Origin: Fulvimarina sp.
GTDB lineage: Bacteria > Pseudomonadota > Alphaproteobacteria > Rhizobiales > Rhizobiaceae
Reading direction: 5' to 3'
NCBI GenBank assembly: GCA_002700095.1
Contig: PACL01000059.1
Location: forward strand, 252,552 to 316,551
DNA length: 64,000 bases
Part shown: positions 50,781 to 59,897 of the stretch, piece by piece
How positions within the stretch are numbered: position 1 is the first letter of the stretch
Layout: each line of letters begins with the position of its first letter
Made by a program: the position numbers and the translations under genes
The notes under the pieces: generated by a model
Databases searched by the model: none
Seen by the model: only the letters and a program-made list of their open reading frames with translations
What the model was told of the DNA's origin: nothing

Positions 50781-51578
50781 TCTGATTCAATCTCCTGGAA
50801 GGGAGATTGCCATGCGTTGCCATGAACTGTCGGATCAGGAATGGGCTGTCATCGAGCCGCTGCTGCCGCAAAACAGCCGCGGCGTCGCCCGGGTCGACGA
50901 CCGGCGGGTGATCAACGGCATCCTCTGGCGGTTCCGCACCGGCTCATCCTGGCGCGACGTCCCGGAGCGTTACGGTCCTCGGACCACGCTCTACAACCGC
51001 TTCACGCGCTGGCGGACCGCCGGTGTGTGGGATCGCCTCCTGGCAGCGGTATTGAAGGCTTATGACGGCGACATCCTCATGATCGACAGCTCCTGCGTTC
51101 GCGTCCACCAGCATGGTGCCGGCGCGAAAAAGGGGGATCTGCCGATCCTTGCATGGGACATTCCCGTGGCGGCCTGACCACCAAGATCCATGCTCTCGTC
51201 GACGCCGAAGGGCGCCCTGTGCGCCTCGAGCTGACGGCCGGACAGGCCGGCGACGCGCCGATGGCGACCAAGCTGCTCGACGCCGTCGCGCCCGGAGCGA
51301 CCGTCATCGCCGACAAAGCTTATGACGCGGACGGCATCCGCTCCTTCGTCGCCAGCCGCAATGCCTGAGCGAACATCCCGCCGCGCTCTATCCGCAAGGG
51401 CACCTTCGCCTTCAGTCGATGGGTCTACCGCCAGCGCAACCTCGTCGAGCGCTTCTTCAATCGCATCAAGCAGATGCGGGGCCTTGCCACGCGCTACGAC
51501 CGGCGCGCCGACAACTTCGCCGCCGCTCTCAAGCTGGCTGCCGTCCGCATCTGGATCAATGCCCAATGAGTCCGCTCC
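50742..51578 (+). mobile_element. IS5-superfamily IS427-type element with CTA direct repeat (50739-50741 / 51579-51581)
   Basis: Ends gagagcgtccgca / ggagcggactca (inverted), transposase fragments inside. Confidence 0.75.
50812..51567 (+). pseudogene. IS427-type transposase, frameshifted and with internal TGA
   Basis: 'HELSDQEWAVIEPLLPQNSRGVARVDDRRVINGILWRFRTGSSWRDVPERYGPRTTLYNRFTRW' / 'MGHSRGGLTTKIHALVDAEGRPVRLELTAGQAGDAPMATKLL' / 'GTFAFSRWVYRQRNLVERFFNRIKQMRGLATRYDRRADNFAAALKLAAVRIWINAQ'. Confidence 0.88.
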
Positions 51579-51889
51579 CTAGGCGAACGCGAACGGCGAG
51601 GGTGCCGGCTGGCTTTCGACGCTGAGGATTGGTCGCGCGGCAGGGGCCTCGGACAAACGCTCTCACTGTTTGCGGCTTTTGCCGATGGTTCCTGACCGCT
51701 GTATTCGAGGCTTCTCCACGGCGGATCAGGCATGGGTGCCGCGATCTGCCAGGTGAAACTCGCTCGTCCTGGAGCGGAGTTTACGATCGCATTTGATCTG
51801 ACCGGGGTTTCGTTCAAATCGAATGTAGTGAATAGATTATATAAAAATCGCTTCGAAATGCGGTGTCGATTTTGGCTGTAGAGTAAAAT
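51579..51889. repeat. 310-bp repeat, copy B (uninterrupted)
   Basis: Near-identical to 38419-38646 + 41259-41340. Confidence 0.88.
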
Positions 51890-51928
51890 CGGTATGCCAC
51901 TCTTCTCATCATCAGGGAGGAGGCGGGA

Positions 51929-52534
51929 ATGTTAAAAAAATACAAACTAGTTATTAAAACAATACTTGCAATACTGGTTGCTGCTATCTTCGTGAACACC
52001 GCGTTGGCACAGCCATCGCAAATGCCGATGCTGGAGCGCACATCGCAGCCCGTCGGCCACTACGAATTCTGCCAACGATATCAAAGCGAGTGCCAGCCGA
52101 ATCTGCCGGCTGTCGTTCCGACCCTGACCGAGGATCTCTGGTCGCAGTTGATCGAGGTGAACGGCTCCGTTAACACGGTCATCATCCCGCGAACCGACGA
52201 AGAGATTTTCGGTGTAGCCGAGCGCTGGGCCTACCCCACTAAGCAAGGTGATTGCGAAGACTTCGCGCTTCTGAAGCAGTATATGCTCCAGCGTGCAGGT
52301 GTTCCTCGTTCAGCCCTCCTTATCACCGTTCTTCGTCAGCGCAACGGTGCCGGCCATGCGGTACTGACAGTGCGAACCAGCGAAGGCGACTTCGTGCTCG
52401 ACAACCTGGACGAGCGGATCCTTCCTTGGAACGAGACGGATTACCTTTATCTAAAGCGGCAGTCGGAGCTGGACTCCGGAAAATGGATCGGCATAGCGGA
52501 CGACCGCGACATCCTCGTCGGTAGTGTGCGGTGA
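51929..52534 (+). CDS. Bacterial transglutaminase-like cysteine peptidase (BTLCP)
   Basis: Signal peptide, 'ERWAYPTKQGDCEDFALLKQYMLQRAGVPRSALLITVLRQRNGAGHAVLTVRTSEGDFVLDNL' (Cys-His-Asp). Confidence 0.92.
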   Translation: MLKKYKLVIKTILAILVAAIFVNTALAQPSQMPMLERTSQPVGHYEFCQRYQSECQPNLPAVVPTLTEDLWSQLIEVNGSVNTVIIPRTDEEIFGVAERWAYPTKQGDCEDFALLKQYMLQRAGVPRSALLITVLRQRNGAGHAVLTVRTSEGDFVLDNLDERILPWNETDYLYLKRQSELDSGKWIGIADDRDILVGSVR

Positions 52535-52663
52535 TCAGCTACTGGATAGGATGACTATCGAGACGGGTTTTCGCGGGGTTTCTGGCGATATCGTTGCAGG
52601 CATCACCGATGAATCTTGAAGTGGACTCCGTTTCGCATTTCGCCGGACAGGCGGCGGTTGGGT

Positions 52664-53442
52664 TTAGGCACTGAGCGAGATGAACTCTCGCGGCGATCGG
52701 AACTTCTATTCTGAGTGCGCGTGGACCTCGCAAGAATCCTCGACCCAGTCGGGGAGCAAGGCGAGAATAGTGGCGGCGTCGGACAGAACGGTGATGCTGG
52801 CATAGTCGCGCTTCACCGTCTTAACGAAGGCCTCCGACATGCCGTTCGACTCCGGGCTGCGGACGGGCGTGAAGAGCAGAGTCAGGCCGACAGCTCGGGC
52901 GGTGTCGGCGGTGTCGTTGGCAAGGTAGGCGCTGCAGTAGTTGTCCGGCAGCCATCCGGCCTGCGCCACGGCGGACCATGCAATGACCTCGCGGTCGCAG
53001 ACATCCAGGACGAAGAAGATGCGCACGACCTCGCGGTTCCTGGCATGGATCTCCAGATGGTCTGAGCAGTGAGTCAGCGGGGCCACCGGTTCGAGCCCGC
53101 TGGTGAACGCACGTTCGAGCGCAGCGCAATGACGACGCAGTCATACGTTCGACCAGGCCGCCGGGCGGTATGGCGCTCCAGCGTCAGGCCATGATGCTGC
53201 ATGATCCTCAGCACCCGCTTTGCATTGACCGCCGGGCGGCATTCCGCCCGCAGGCGACGGTTCAACAGCGCCGTCACACGCCGGTAGCCATAGGTCGGCC
53301 GGGCGTCGACGATGGCCCGGATGGGCGCCAGGAACTCGGCATCCTCGGCCTTGCGATACGGGCCCCGCGGCTTCACGGTCCTACCGCGTCGCTCGTTGAT
53401 CTGGGAACGAGCGACGTCAAGCGTCCGCGCCACGACGCTCAC
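52664..53442 (-). pseudogene. IS3-family transposase OrfB, frameshifted
   Basis: 'ARPTYGYRRVTALLNRRLRAECRPAVNAKRVLRIMQHHGLTLERH' then, in another frame, 'SDHLEIHARNREVVRIFFVLDVCDREVIAWSAVAQAG...SPESNGMSEAFVKTVKRDY' and finally 'RSPREFISLSA*'. Confidence 0.85.
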
Positions 53443-53858
53443 CGTGAACCGCCCACGGGATCGCTCCAGGACAGCAAGGACGATGTCCGTTTTTTTGGGC
53501 GAGCGACGTCGAGCGCCTCTTTGAGGATCTCGTTCTCCATCGTCTTGCGGCCGAGCAGCCGCTCAAGGTCGCGGACCCGCTTTTCCAGATCGCGGACCCT
53601 CGACGTGCCGACGACGTCTTCGTCGGCCTGGACGGCCGCATGTCCGCCCTCCAGCATCCGACGCTTCCAAGCAAAGAGCTGCGACGGCGAGACGCCTGCC
53701 TGCCGCGCTACGAAGGACACGCTCATCCCAGGCTGCATCGCCTCCTCGACGAGGCGGACCTTCTCGGCCGTCAACCATCGACGCCGGCGCTGCACAGAAG
53801 TGATCACTTCAACCCGAGAATACGGGCCATCAGGAGCTTTCGACATAGTCGTACTCAT
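53439..53858 (-). CDS. IS3-family transposase OrfA
   Basis: 'RRRWLTAEKVRLVEEAMQPGMSVSFVARQAGVSPSQLFAWKRRMLEGG...RVRDLERLLGRKTMENEILKEAL'. Confidence 0.9.
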   Translation of the reverse strand: MSTTMSKAPDGPYSRVEVITSVQRRRRWLTAEKVRLVEEAMQPGMSVSFVARQAGVSPSQLFAWKRRMLEGGHAAVQADEDVVGTSRVRDLEKRVRDLERLLGRKTMENEILKEALDVARPKKRTSSLLSWSDPVGGSR

Positions 53859-54119
53859 AGGCGGATGCCTATGCCTTATCGGCTATACTACCTGGCTGGT
53901 CAAAAACGGGGTGCGCTCCAGCCCCATTCTTTTTCAGCCATTTATCCCTTGCGCCTCCAGTGGGTAGAGGAGCTAGGGGGTGGCCGAATGCCGAACAAGG
54001 AGTCCATCGATGACGTCCATCCTCCCGAAACAGTTGGCCAGTGACAAATCCGGCTGTCTCTCCGAAAACCCGGCAGGCGCGATAGCTGGAATTTCAGCCG
54101 CCGCTGGCCAAAGCCTCTG

Positions 54120-54557
54120 ATGTCAGCGACAGTAAAGATGGCAGGTTCTGCCGTGCCTGAGGTTCCGAGCAGCTCTTGCAGTCCTACGCGCTACGTATTT
54201 GTCGATGTGTGGCGCGGATTGGCGATCATCGGTGTCGTAATCTATCACTTTGGCTGGGACCTGAGCTTTTTCGGGTATGTTTCGCCCTCACTGATGTTCA
54301 GTATTCCGGTCACTATATTTGCTCGCAGCCTCGCCGGCTCGTTCATGTTTCTCGTTGGGGTCGGGCTCGTGCTGGCCCATTTCCGCTATACCCACTGGCA
54401 AAAATTCCTCACGCGCCTTGCCAAGATTGTCGTGGCGGCTGCCGCGATATCAGTGGTCACGTATGGTGCTTTTCCTACCAGTTTCATTTACTTCGGAATT
54501 TTGCACTCCATCGCGTTGGGATCTCTCCTGGGACTCCTCTTTTTGAGGTTTCCAATT
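54120..54557 (+). pseudogene. DUF1624-type (heparan-alpha-glucosaminide N-acetyltransferase-like) membrane protein, 5' part, interrupted by IS5
   Basis: 'RYVFVDVWRGLAIIGVVIYHFGWDLSFFGY', continues in frame at 55858 when the IS is removed. Confidence 0.88.
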
Positions 54558-55853
54558 GGACGCCTCGAAAAACCTCCCCTTTCGGCTCGTTTCATGATTC
54601 CATCCTTATAAGCGAGAGCAGGAGGTTGGCATGCGGGGACAGCCGGGGTTCTGGGACGTCGACGAGCGGTATGTTCGTCTGAGCGAGGCCGGCGATCCGC
54701 TGGAGAAGCTGAACGCGATCGTGCCCTGGGAGATCTTCGGCAAGCCGCTGTCGAAGGCGCTGAAGCGGTCGGATGGGGCCAAGGGCGGCAGACCGCCCTA
54801 TGACGCGGTGCTGATGTTCAAGATCCTGGTCCTGCAAGCGCTCTACAACCTCTCCGACGACCAGGCCGAGTTCCAGATTCAGGACCGGCTTTCTTTCATG
54901 CGCTTTCTCGGTCTCGCGATCGCCGAGAAGGTGCCGGACGCCAAGACGATCTGGCTGTTCCGCGAGCATCTGGCCGAGGCCGGCGCGATCGGGAACCTCT
55001 TCGCCCGTTTCGACAGGCATCTGAACAAGGCCGGTTACCTGGCCATGGGTGGGCAGATCGTGGATGCCACGATCGTCGCCGCGCCAAAGCAGCGCAACAC
55101 CGAAGAGGAGAAGGCCACCATCAAGGCCGGCGAGGTGCCCGAGGCCTGGAAGGACAAGCCGGCCAAGCTTCGCCAGAAGGATCGCGATGCCCGCTGGACG
55201 GTGAAGTTCTCCAAGGCCAAGCCGGCGGCCGAGGGAAAGCCGCAGCACATCGACATTGCCGTGCCAGCCTTCGGCTACAAGAACCATGCCGCGATCGACC
55301 GGCGTCATGGCTTCATCCGGGGATGGTCGGCGACGAGCGCGTCAGCCTATGACGGCGCGCAACTTTCCACCGTCGTCGACCGCTTGAATACCGGATCGAA
55401 GGTCTGGGCCGACACCGCTTACCGCTCGGCAAAGAACGAGGAGTGGCTGGAGAAGAACGGCTACGTCTCGGACATTCACCGCAAGAAGCCGAAGGGGCGG
55501 CCGATGAGCGAGCGGACATCTCGCGCCAATGGCCGTCGATCGGCAATCCGCTCGATGGTCGAGCACGTCTTCGCTCGCCAGAAGGGGCCGATGAGGCTGT
55601 TCATCCGTACCATCGGCATCGTGCGCGCCGAGGCGAAGATCGGGATGGCGAATCTTGCCTACAACCTCCCGCGCTTCGTCTGGCACGAAGGGAGAGGTGT
55701 GCCCGCATGACGGCGAAAGCACTATCTGGCCGGCGCACCGGCGTTCGGTAGAAGCCCAGACGCACAGACTTCCTCGCGTCAGTGCCGTTTGGGCCGCGGC
55801 ACATGACCAAAGCCAATCTCACGCGCCTGTGGAGCCAGTTCTTCGAGGTGTCC
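54558..55853 (+). mobile_element. IS5-family element copy 2, 1296 bp, with AATT direct repeats (54554-54557 / 55854-55857)
   Basis: TIR ggacgcctcgaaaaac / ggacacctcgaagaac; intact transposase ORF. Confidence 0.9.
54631..55710 (+). CDS. IS5-family transposase
   Basis: 'GGRPPYDAVLMFKILVLQALYNLSDDQAEFQIQDRLSFMRFLGL', 'VEHVFARQKGPMRLFIRTIGIVRAEAKIGMANLAYNLPRFVW'. Confidence 0.95.
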   Translation: MRGQPGFWDVDERYVRLSEAGDPLEKLNAIVPWEIFGKPLSKALKRSDGAKGGRPPYDAVLMFKILVLQALYNLSDDQAEFQIQDRLSFMRFLGLAIAEKVPDAKTIWLFREHLAEAGAIGNLFARFDRHLNKAGYLAMGGQIVDATIVAAPKQRNTEEEKATIKAGEVPEAWKDKPAKLRQKDRDARWTVKFSKAKPAAEGKPQHIDIAVPAFGYKNHAAIDRRHGFIRGWSATSASAYDGAQLSTVVDRLNTGSKVWADTAYRSAKNEEWLEKNGYVSDIHRKKPKGRPMSERTSRANGRRSAIRSMVEHVFARQKGPMRLFIRTIGIVRAEAKIGMANLAYNLPRFVWHEGRGVPA

Positions 55854-55857
55854 AATT

Positions 55858-56205
55858 GGCTTGGTCTTCTTCGCCTCATTCGCAACGCTGGCGGCGCCGC
55901 TCTTTCTCGAAACCCCGACCTTCAACACACGGTTCCTGGCCTGGATCGGATTTGCTGCTGCGCCACCATTTTCGAATGATTTTGTGCCTGTGTTCCCGTG
56001 GTTTGGGGTGACACTTGCGGGCATAGGCTGCACCCGGCTCCTTGTGGCCAGGCCATCAAAGCGGGACCGGAAGCCCCATAGCCCCAGGGCACATCTTGGC
56101 GGGGTACTGACGTGGGTGGGGCAACGAACGCTGCCCATCTACCTGTTCCATCAGCCACTGCTTTTCGCCGGATTTGTTGTCCTCACCCGCCTCTTAGCGG
56201 AGTAG
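55858..56205 (+). pseudogene. DUF1624-type membrane protein, 3' part
   Basis: 'FLAWIGFAAAPPFSNDFVPVFPWFGVTLAGIGCTRLL...HLGGVLTWVGQRTLPIYLFHQPLLFAGFVVLTRLL'. Confidence 0.88.
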
Positions 56206-56359
56206 CCGAATCGCCCCCCCCCATAGACCCGGTTATCGAACCAGGAAGATCGGCAATTGATCTAGCTTATCCGCCAAACCGACCGAGCCGTGCTATCTTT
56301 GTAGTCTTCTCGAAAAGCCGCCAAGCTGAGCAGGGGCCTTTTGTCCTCGTCCTCGTCGG

Positions 56360-57024
56360 ATGCTCCGCGATTGCGAGTACAATGGCAGCATCCCAGCCGA
56401 CGAACGAAGCCGTCAATGCCCAGACTTTCGTGCCTTCCGCAGGGCCACCCGGCCGCACCGAAGTCCCGGAGCCGATGGGATCGTTGGACATCGACAAACT
56501 GATGGCCGAAGGCCACTGCCGGACATCGTGATCGATGATCCGAATGCGCCGGTAACGATTGTCGAATACGCCTCGATGAAGTGCGGCCACTGCGCAAACT
56601 TCCACGAGAACAGCTATCCGGCCATCAAGGCCGACTACATAGTCACCGGCAAGGTCAAGCTGATCATTCGCGGGTTCCCTTCGACCCGCGCGCGCTCGCG
56701 GCAGTAATGCCGGCGCTCTGCACGCAAAGTAATTCCCAGCGCACCGCATGATCGATGTCCTCTTCTAGCAGCAGACCAACGGGAAAGAGTGGAAAACTTT
56801 TCGGCGGCTTTTCTCAACATTATCAAGCTGGCCGGTTTCACTCAGGAAACGTTCTCCGCCTGCCTAAACGACAAGGAATTGCAGCAGAAGATCGTCGCCG
56901 CGTAGAGGCGCGGACAAAAGATGGTTTGCGTGGACGCGACGCCAACGTTCTTCGTGAACGGCGACAAATACGCTGGCTCGCTGCCGGCTAATCAGATGTC
57001 GGCGATGATTGAATCCATGTTGTA
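56360..57024 (+). pseudogene. Degraded DsbA-family thiol oxidoreductase
   Basis: Frames pieced together: 'DIVIDDPNAPVTIVEYASMKCGHCANFHENSYPAIKADYIVTGKVKLIIRGFP', 'FSAAFLNIIKLAGFTQETFSACLNDKELQQKIVAA', 'VDATPTFFVNGDKYAGSLPANQMSAMIESML'. Confidence 0.85.
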
Positions 57025-57080
57025 GGATCTATCATCGGAAGGAGCTTTTTCGACACGCGCCGAAAACCCGGCGCTGGCGA

Positions 57081-57632
57081 TCACCGCACTACCACCTCGG
57101 CTCCTACGCTCACGCGATCATACAGGTCGATTACATGCTCGTTGAGCATCCGAATGCAGCCGTTTGATACAGCCTTACCGATCGAAGATGGCTCAGTCGT
57201 CCCGTGGATACGGTAGAGAGTATCTTGGCCGTTTCGATGAAGGTAAAGCGCCCGGGCACCCAAAGGGTTGCCGGGGCCGCCCTTTAGCCCTCCCGCGTAT
57301 TTTGCATATTTCCCTGGTTCGCGCTTGATCATGTTTGGTGTCGGCGTCCAACGGGGCCATTCAGCCTTCCGGCCAACTACTGCCTGGCCGGAAAAGCTCA
57401 GTCCAGCTCGGCCTACGCCGATGCCGTAGCGCCGCGCGAAACCGTCTTCTTCCACCAGGTAAAGGAACCTCGCCTTCGGATCGACGACAATGGTTCCGGG
57501 TGTGAAACCAGAGAAGGCGACACGCTGCGGCAGAAACTTCGTATCAAGCTCGAACGCTTGATGCGCGGCCGTTGGACCGGACAGGGCAGAGAATAGCAGG
57601 ACACCAATCATGAACTGACGTCGGTTGGTCAT
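57081..57632 (-). CDS. L,D-transpeptidase (YkuD domain)
   Basis: 'LYRIHGTTEPSSIGKAVSNGCIRMLNEHVIDLYDRVSVGAEVVV'. Confidence 0.94.
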   Translation of the reverse strand: MTNRRQFMIGVLLFSALSGPTAAHQAFELDTKFLPQRVAFSGFTPGTIVVDPKARFLYLVEEDGFARRYGIGVGRAGLSFSGQAVVGRKAEWPRWTPTPNMIKREPGKYAKYAGGLKGGPGNPLGARALYLHRNGQDTLYRIHGTTEPSSIGKAVSNGCIRMLNEHVIDLYDRVSVGAEVVVR

Positions 57633-57673
57633 CTCTTATCTCCGAAGTCTGACGCTGAAGGAGATGGTCGCAC

Positions 57674-57961
57674 ATGGCCATTGATATTTGGTTGCTCGAG
57701 CGGGTTAGAGCATCGCTGCCGGATCGGGATTTGCCAAATACCAAAGAGCGCAGGTCAGAATTCATGCGCCGACTCCCGCAGTTCGATGAGGACGATTTTC
57801 AAGGGCTGATCGACAAACTTGCCGCGGCAGAGGTCGACGATACCGTCGGCGGCGGCGGCGGCGGCGGCAATGCGGTTGGAGGGCCAAGTGTCCCAACGAA
57901 CTGCCAAACATTCTCGATCGGTTCAGCTCGGGCGATCCGGACATCAGGAATTGGCGGGTGA
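57674..57961 (+). CDS. Hypothetical protein with poly-Gly tract
   Basis: 95-aa ORF; DDTVGGGGGGGNAV; composition plausible but weak support. Confidence 0.35.
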   Translation: MAIDIWLLERVRASLPDRDLPNTKERRSEFMRRLPQFDEDDFQGLIDKLAAAEVDDTVGGGGGGGNAVGGPSVPTNCQTFSIGSARAIRTSGIGG

Positions 57962-57967
57962 TCGGAC

Positions 57968-59092
57968 CTATTGGCCCGCCTGGTAGGGATCAACGAGAGC
58001 TGCATCGGGTCGACTGATCTGGACGGCGGTACTCGATGTTTCCCTGGCGAGCTCCTCCGCGCCGAGACGTGCCAGCAAGCTGCGGAATTTGGGGTGCATC
58101 CCGCCATCGACATAAGCCATCGCCATCTCGGCGCGGCCTTCTACAAGAAGCTTCTGCACAACCCGCTCGTCGTCGTGTCGCTTTGCCGACACTCGGGGAT
58201 CGACCCTGGTATTCATGGCAGGACAGGCAGCGGTCGGTTCGAGTGCCGCAGCGCCGTCAACGCGGCGGGCATCAAACACGTAGCGCCCTCCGCAGGCCGC
58301 GACCGTCGGCTCCCTGCGGGTGACTTCGAAGACGTCGTATCCGAGCTTAAGGTTGCGCCAGAACTCGATGTTCGGGTCGCCCTGATGCTTCGCCATCTGC
58401 TCAGCCGTCATACGGAATGGGAAAGACTGGACCTGAAAATCGCTTTGTCCGATCCGGAAGGCACTTTGCGCCTCGGCGTACACCTCGGCCACGCCATTGT
58501 CTGTCATGGCAAAGCAACCCGCGGAGGAACAGGCGCCGTGGACCATGAGGGAGTCTCCGGTGTAACCGAGCGCTCGTTCCAGTTGGTTCGGATAGCCGAG
58601 ATTAAAGGAGCGGTGATATTTCGAGTTCGGGTTCATCAGGCTTGCCGTAACCTGATAAAACCCCTCGGGCGCCTGCCTGTCGCCGTCAGCCGTCTTCGGC
58701 CCTAGCCGCCCTGACCAGCGGCACATTGGATGGGTCTTGTGAAGCGCGTAGCGGCCGTCTGCCCCCTGCCTCCAAACCTCCAGCTCGCTTTCCTCCTTGA
58801 ATATGCGCATGAGAATCGAACCTTCCGGGCGGGTTCTCTCGGCCACTGCGAGAGTCGCCGGCGCCAGGTCCGTGTAGGCATCCTCCGTGATCGAGACACA
58901 CCCGCCGATGGACAACAGGGTGATCGCGGTAAACATTGCCCGCGCCACATACGGCAGGGAAGGCATTAGATCGTAGGAGTTCAGGGTCGCGCCTCTCTCA
59001 ACGGCTGGATTTGGAACCACGCGTCGGCGGCCGGGATCGTGCACCAGTTTCCGCATCTCAGGAGGCATCTTCGCAGTCAGGCGCCGACGCAA
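57968..59092 (-). CDS. YafK-like L,D-transpeptidase lipoprotein
   Basis: 'LLSIGGCVS' lipobox, 'APEGFYQVTASLMNPNSKYHRSFNLGYPNQLERALGYTGDSLMVHGACSSAGCFAMTD'; start is probably internal. Confidence 0.88.
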   Translation of the reverse strand: MRRRLTAKMPPEMRKLVHDPGRRRVVPNPAVERGATLNSYDLMPSLPYVARAMFTAITLLSIGGCVSITEDAYTDLAPATLAVAERTRPEGSILMRIFKEESELEVWRQGADGRYALHKTHPMCRWSGRLGPKTADGDRQAPEGFYQVTASLMNPNSKYHRSFNLGYPNQLERALGYTGDSLMVHGACSSAGCFAMTDNGVAEVYAEAQSAFRIGQSDFQVQSFPFRMTAEQMAKHQGDPNIEFWRNLKLGYDVFEVTRREPTVAACGGRYVFDARRVDGAAALEPTAACPAMNTRVDPRVSAKRHDDERVVQKLLVEGRAEMAMAYVDGGMHPKFRSLLARLGAEELARETSSTAVQISRPDAALVDPYQAGQ

Positions 59093-59897
59093 GCTCGAGC
59101 TTGGATAGTGAGCCCGAGAACGCGTAGTCGCCGTTGTCGATTATGATGTCGTCCGAGATGCCGTTCTCGTACAGGGTGTAGCTTGTCTGGAACAGTGGCA
59201 GGCCGTCCAGCTTGCTGTCACTATTGTAATAGGACTCCGCCACCCGCCATCTGCGCAGATCGAGCATCGCAGCGACAGGCGAGGAGGCAGCCTCAGGATT
59301 CGCCGGTCCGGGCGGCGTTGCCTCCGCTTCGACGGGGGTGATGATCGCCGTCGTCGTCAGGAGTTTCCCTGCCTCGTTGTCGCCGTCATAGAGACGGGCC
59401 TCGACGAGGCTTTCCCCAGCAATCGCCATGTCGATGAGATCCATCGTGTGCGCTGTGGGAAAGACCGACAATGGCAGGTCGAACGTTTCGGCACTTGGCT
59501 CGGCAATTTCAACACGCGTACGAGTATCCGTATTTGTCGCGCTGCCGCGGATGACCCATCCCTCGACGTTGTCGACGAAGGTCCGCGTGGTGAAGTGGTA
59601 GGCCCTTGCGGCGAAATTCTCGACCGAAACCGTCTGCTGGTCGGTGACGACGGTGGCATCCTCGCGCTCAAAGCGGGCGACGAAGCGGTAGTCCAGCTCG
59701 ATCTGCTCACAGGCTTCGCGCTCGAGTTTAAGGGCGATGCGTCCGCTGCCACCGACGAGATCGGAGGACTTGCGGAGCATAGACATATCGTAGACAGCCA
59801 GATGGGGCACAATGTCTGCTGCCTTGGCAGGGAACGCAAACAAGCTGGTCGCGATCATCGTCAAGATCAGGGCCGAACGAGATCGATCACGAGCCAT
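59058..59897 (-). CDS. EipB/DUF1849-like periplasmic protein
   Basis: Signal peptide, 'VPHLAVYDMSMLRKSSDLVGGSGRIALKLEREACEQIELDYRFVARFE...SYTLYENGISDDIIIDNGDYAFSGSLSKLE'. Confidence 0.83.
   Translation of the reverse strand: MARDRSRSALILTMIATSLFAFPAKAADIVPHLAVYDMSMLRKSSDLVGGSGRIALKLEREACEQIELDYRFVARFEREDATVVTDQQTVSVENFAARAYHFTTRTFVDNVEGWVIRGSATNTDTRTRVEIAEPSAETFDLPLSVFPTAHTMDLIDMAIAGESLVEARLYDGDNEAGKLLTTTAIITPVEAEATPPGPANPEAASSPVAAMLDLRRWRVAESYYNSDSKLDGLPLFQTSYTLYENGISDDIIIDNGDYAFSGSLSKLELASAPDCEDAS

Noticed and set aside
50742-51578. Programmed frameshifting to give a functional IS427-type transposase
   Set aside because: IS427-group elements can frameshift, but this copy also has an in-frame TGA after 'IRSFVASRNA', so it is more likely inactive.
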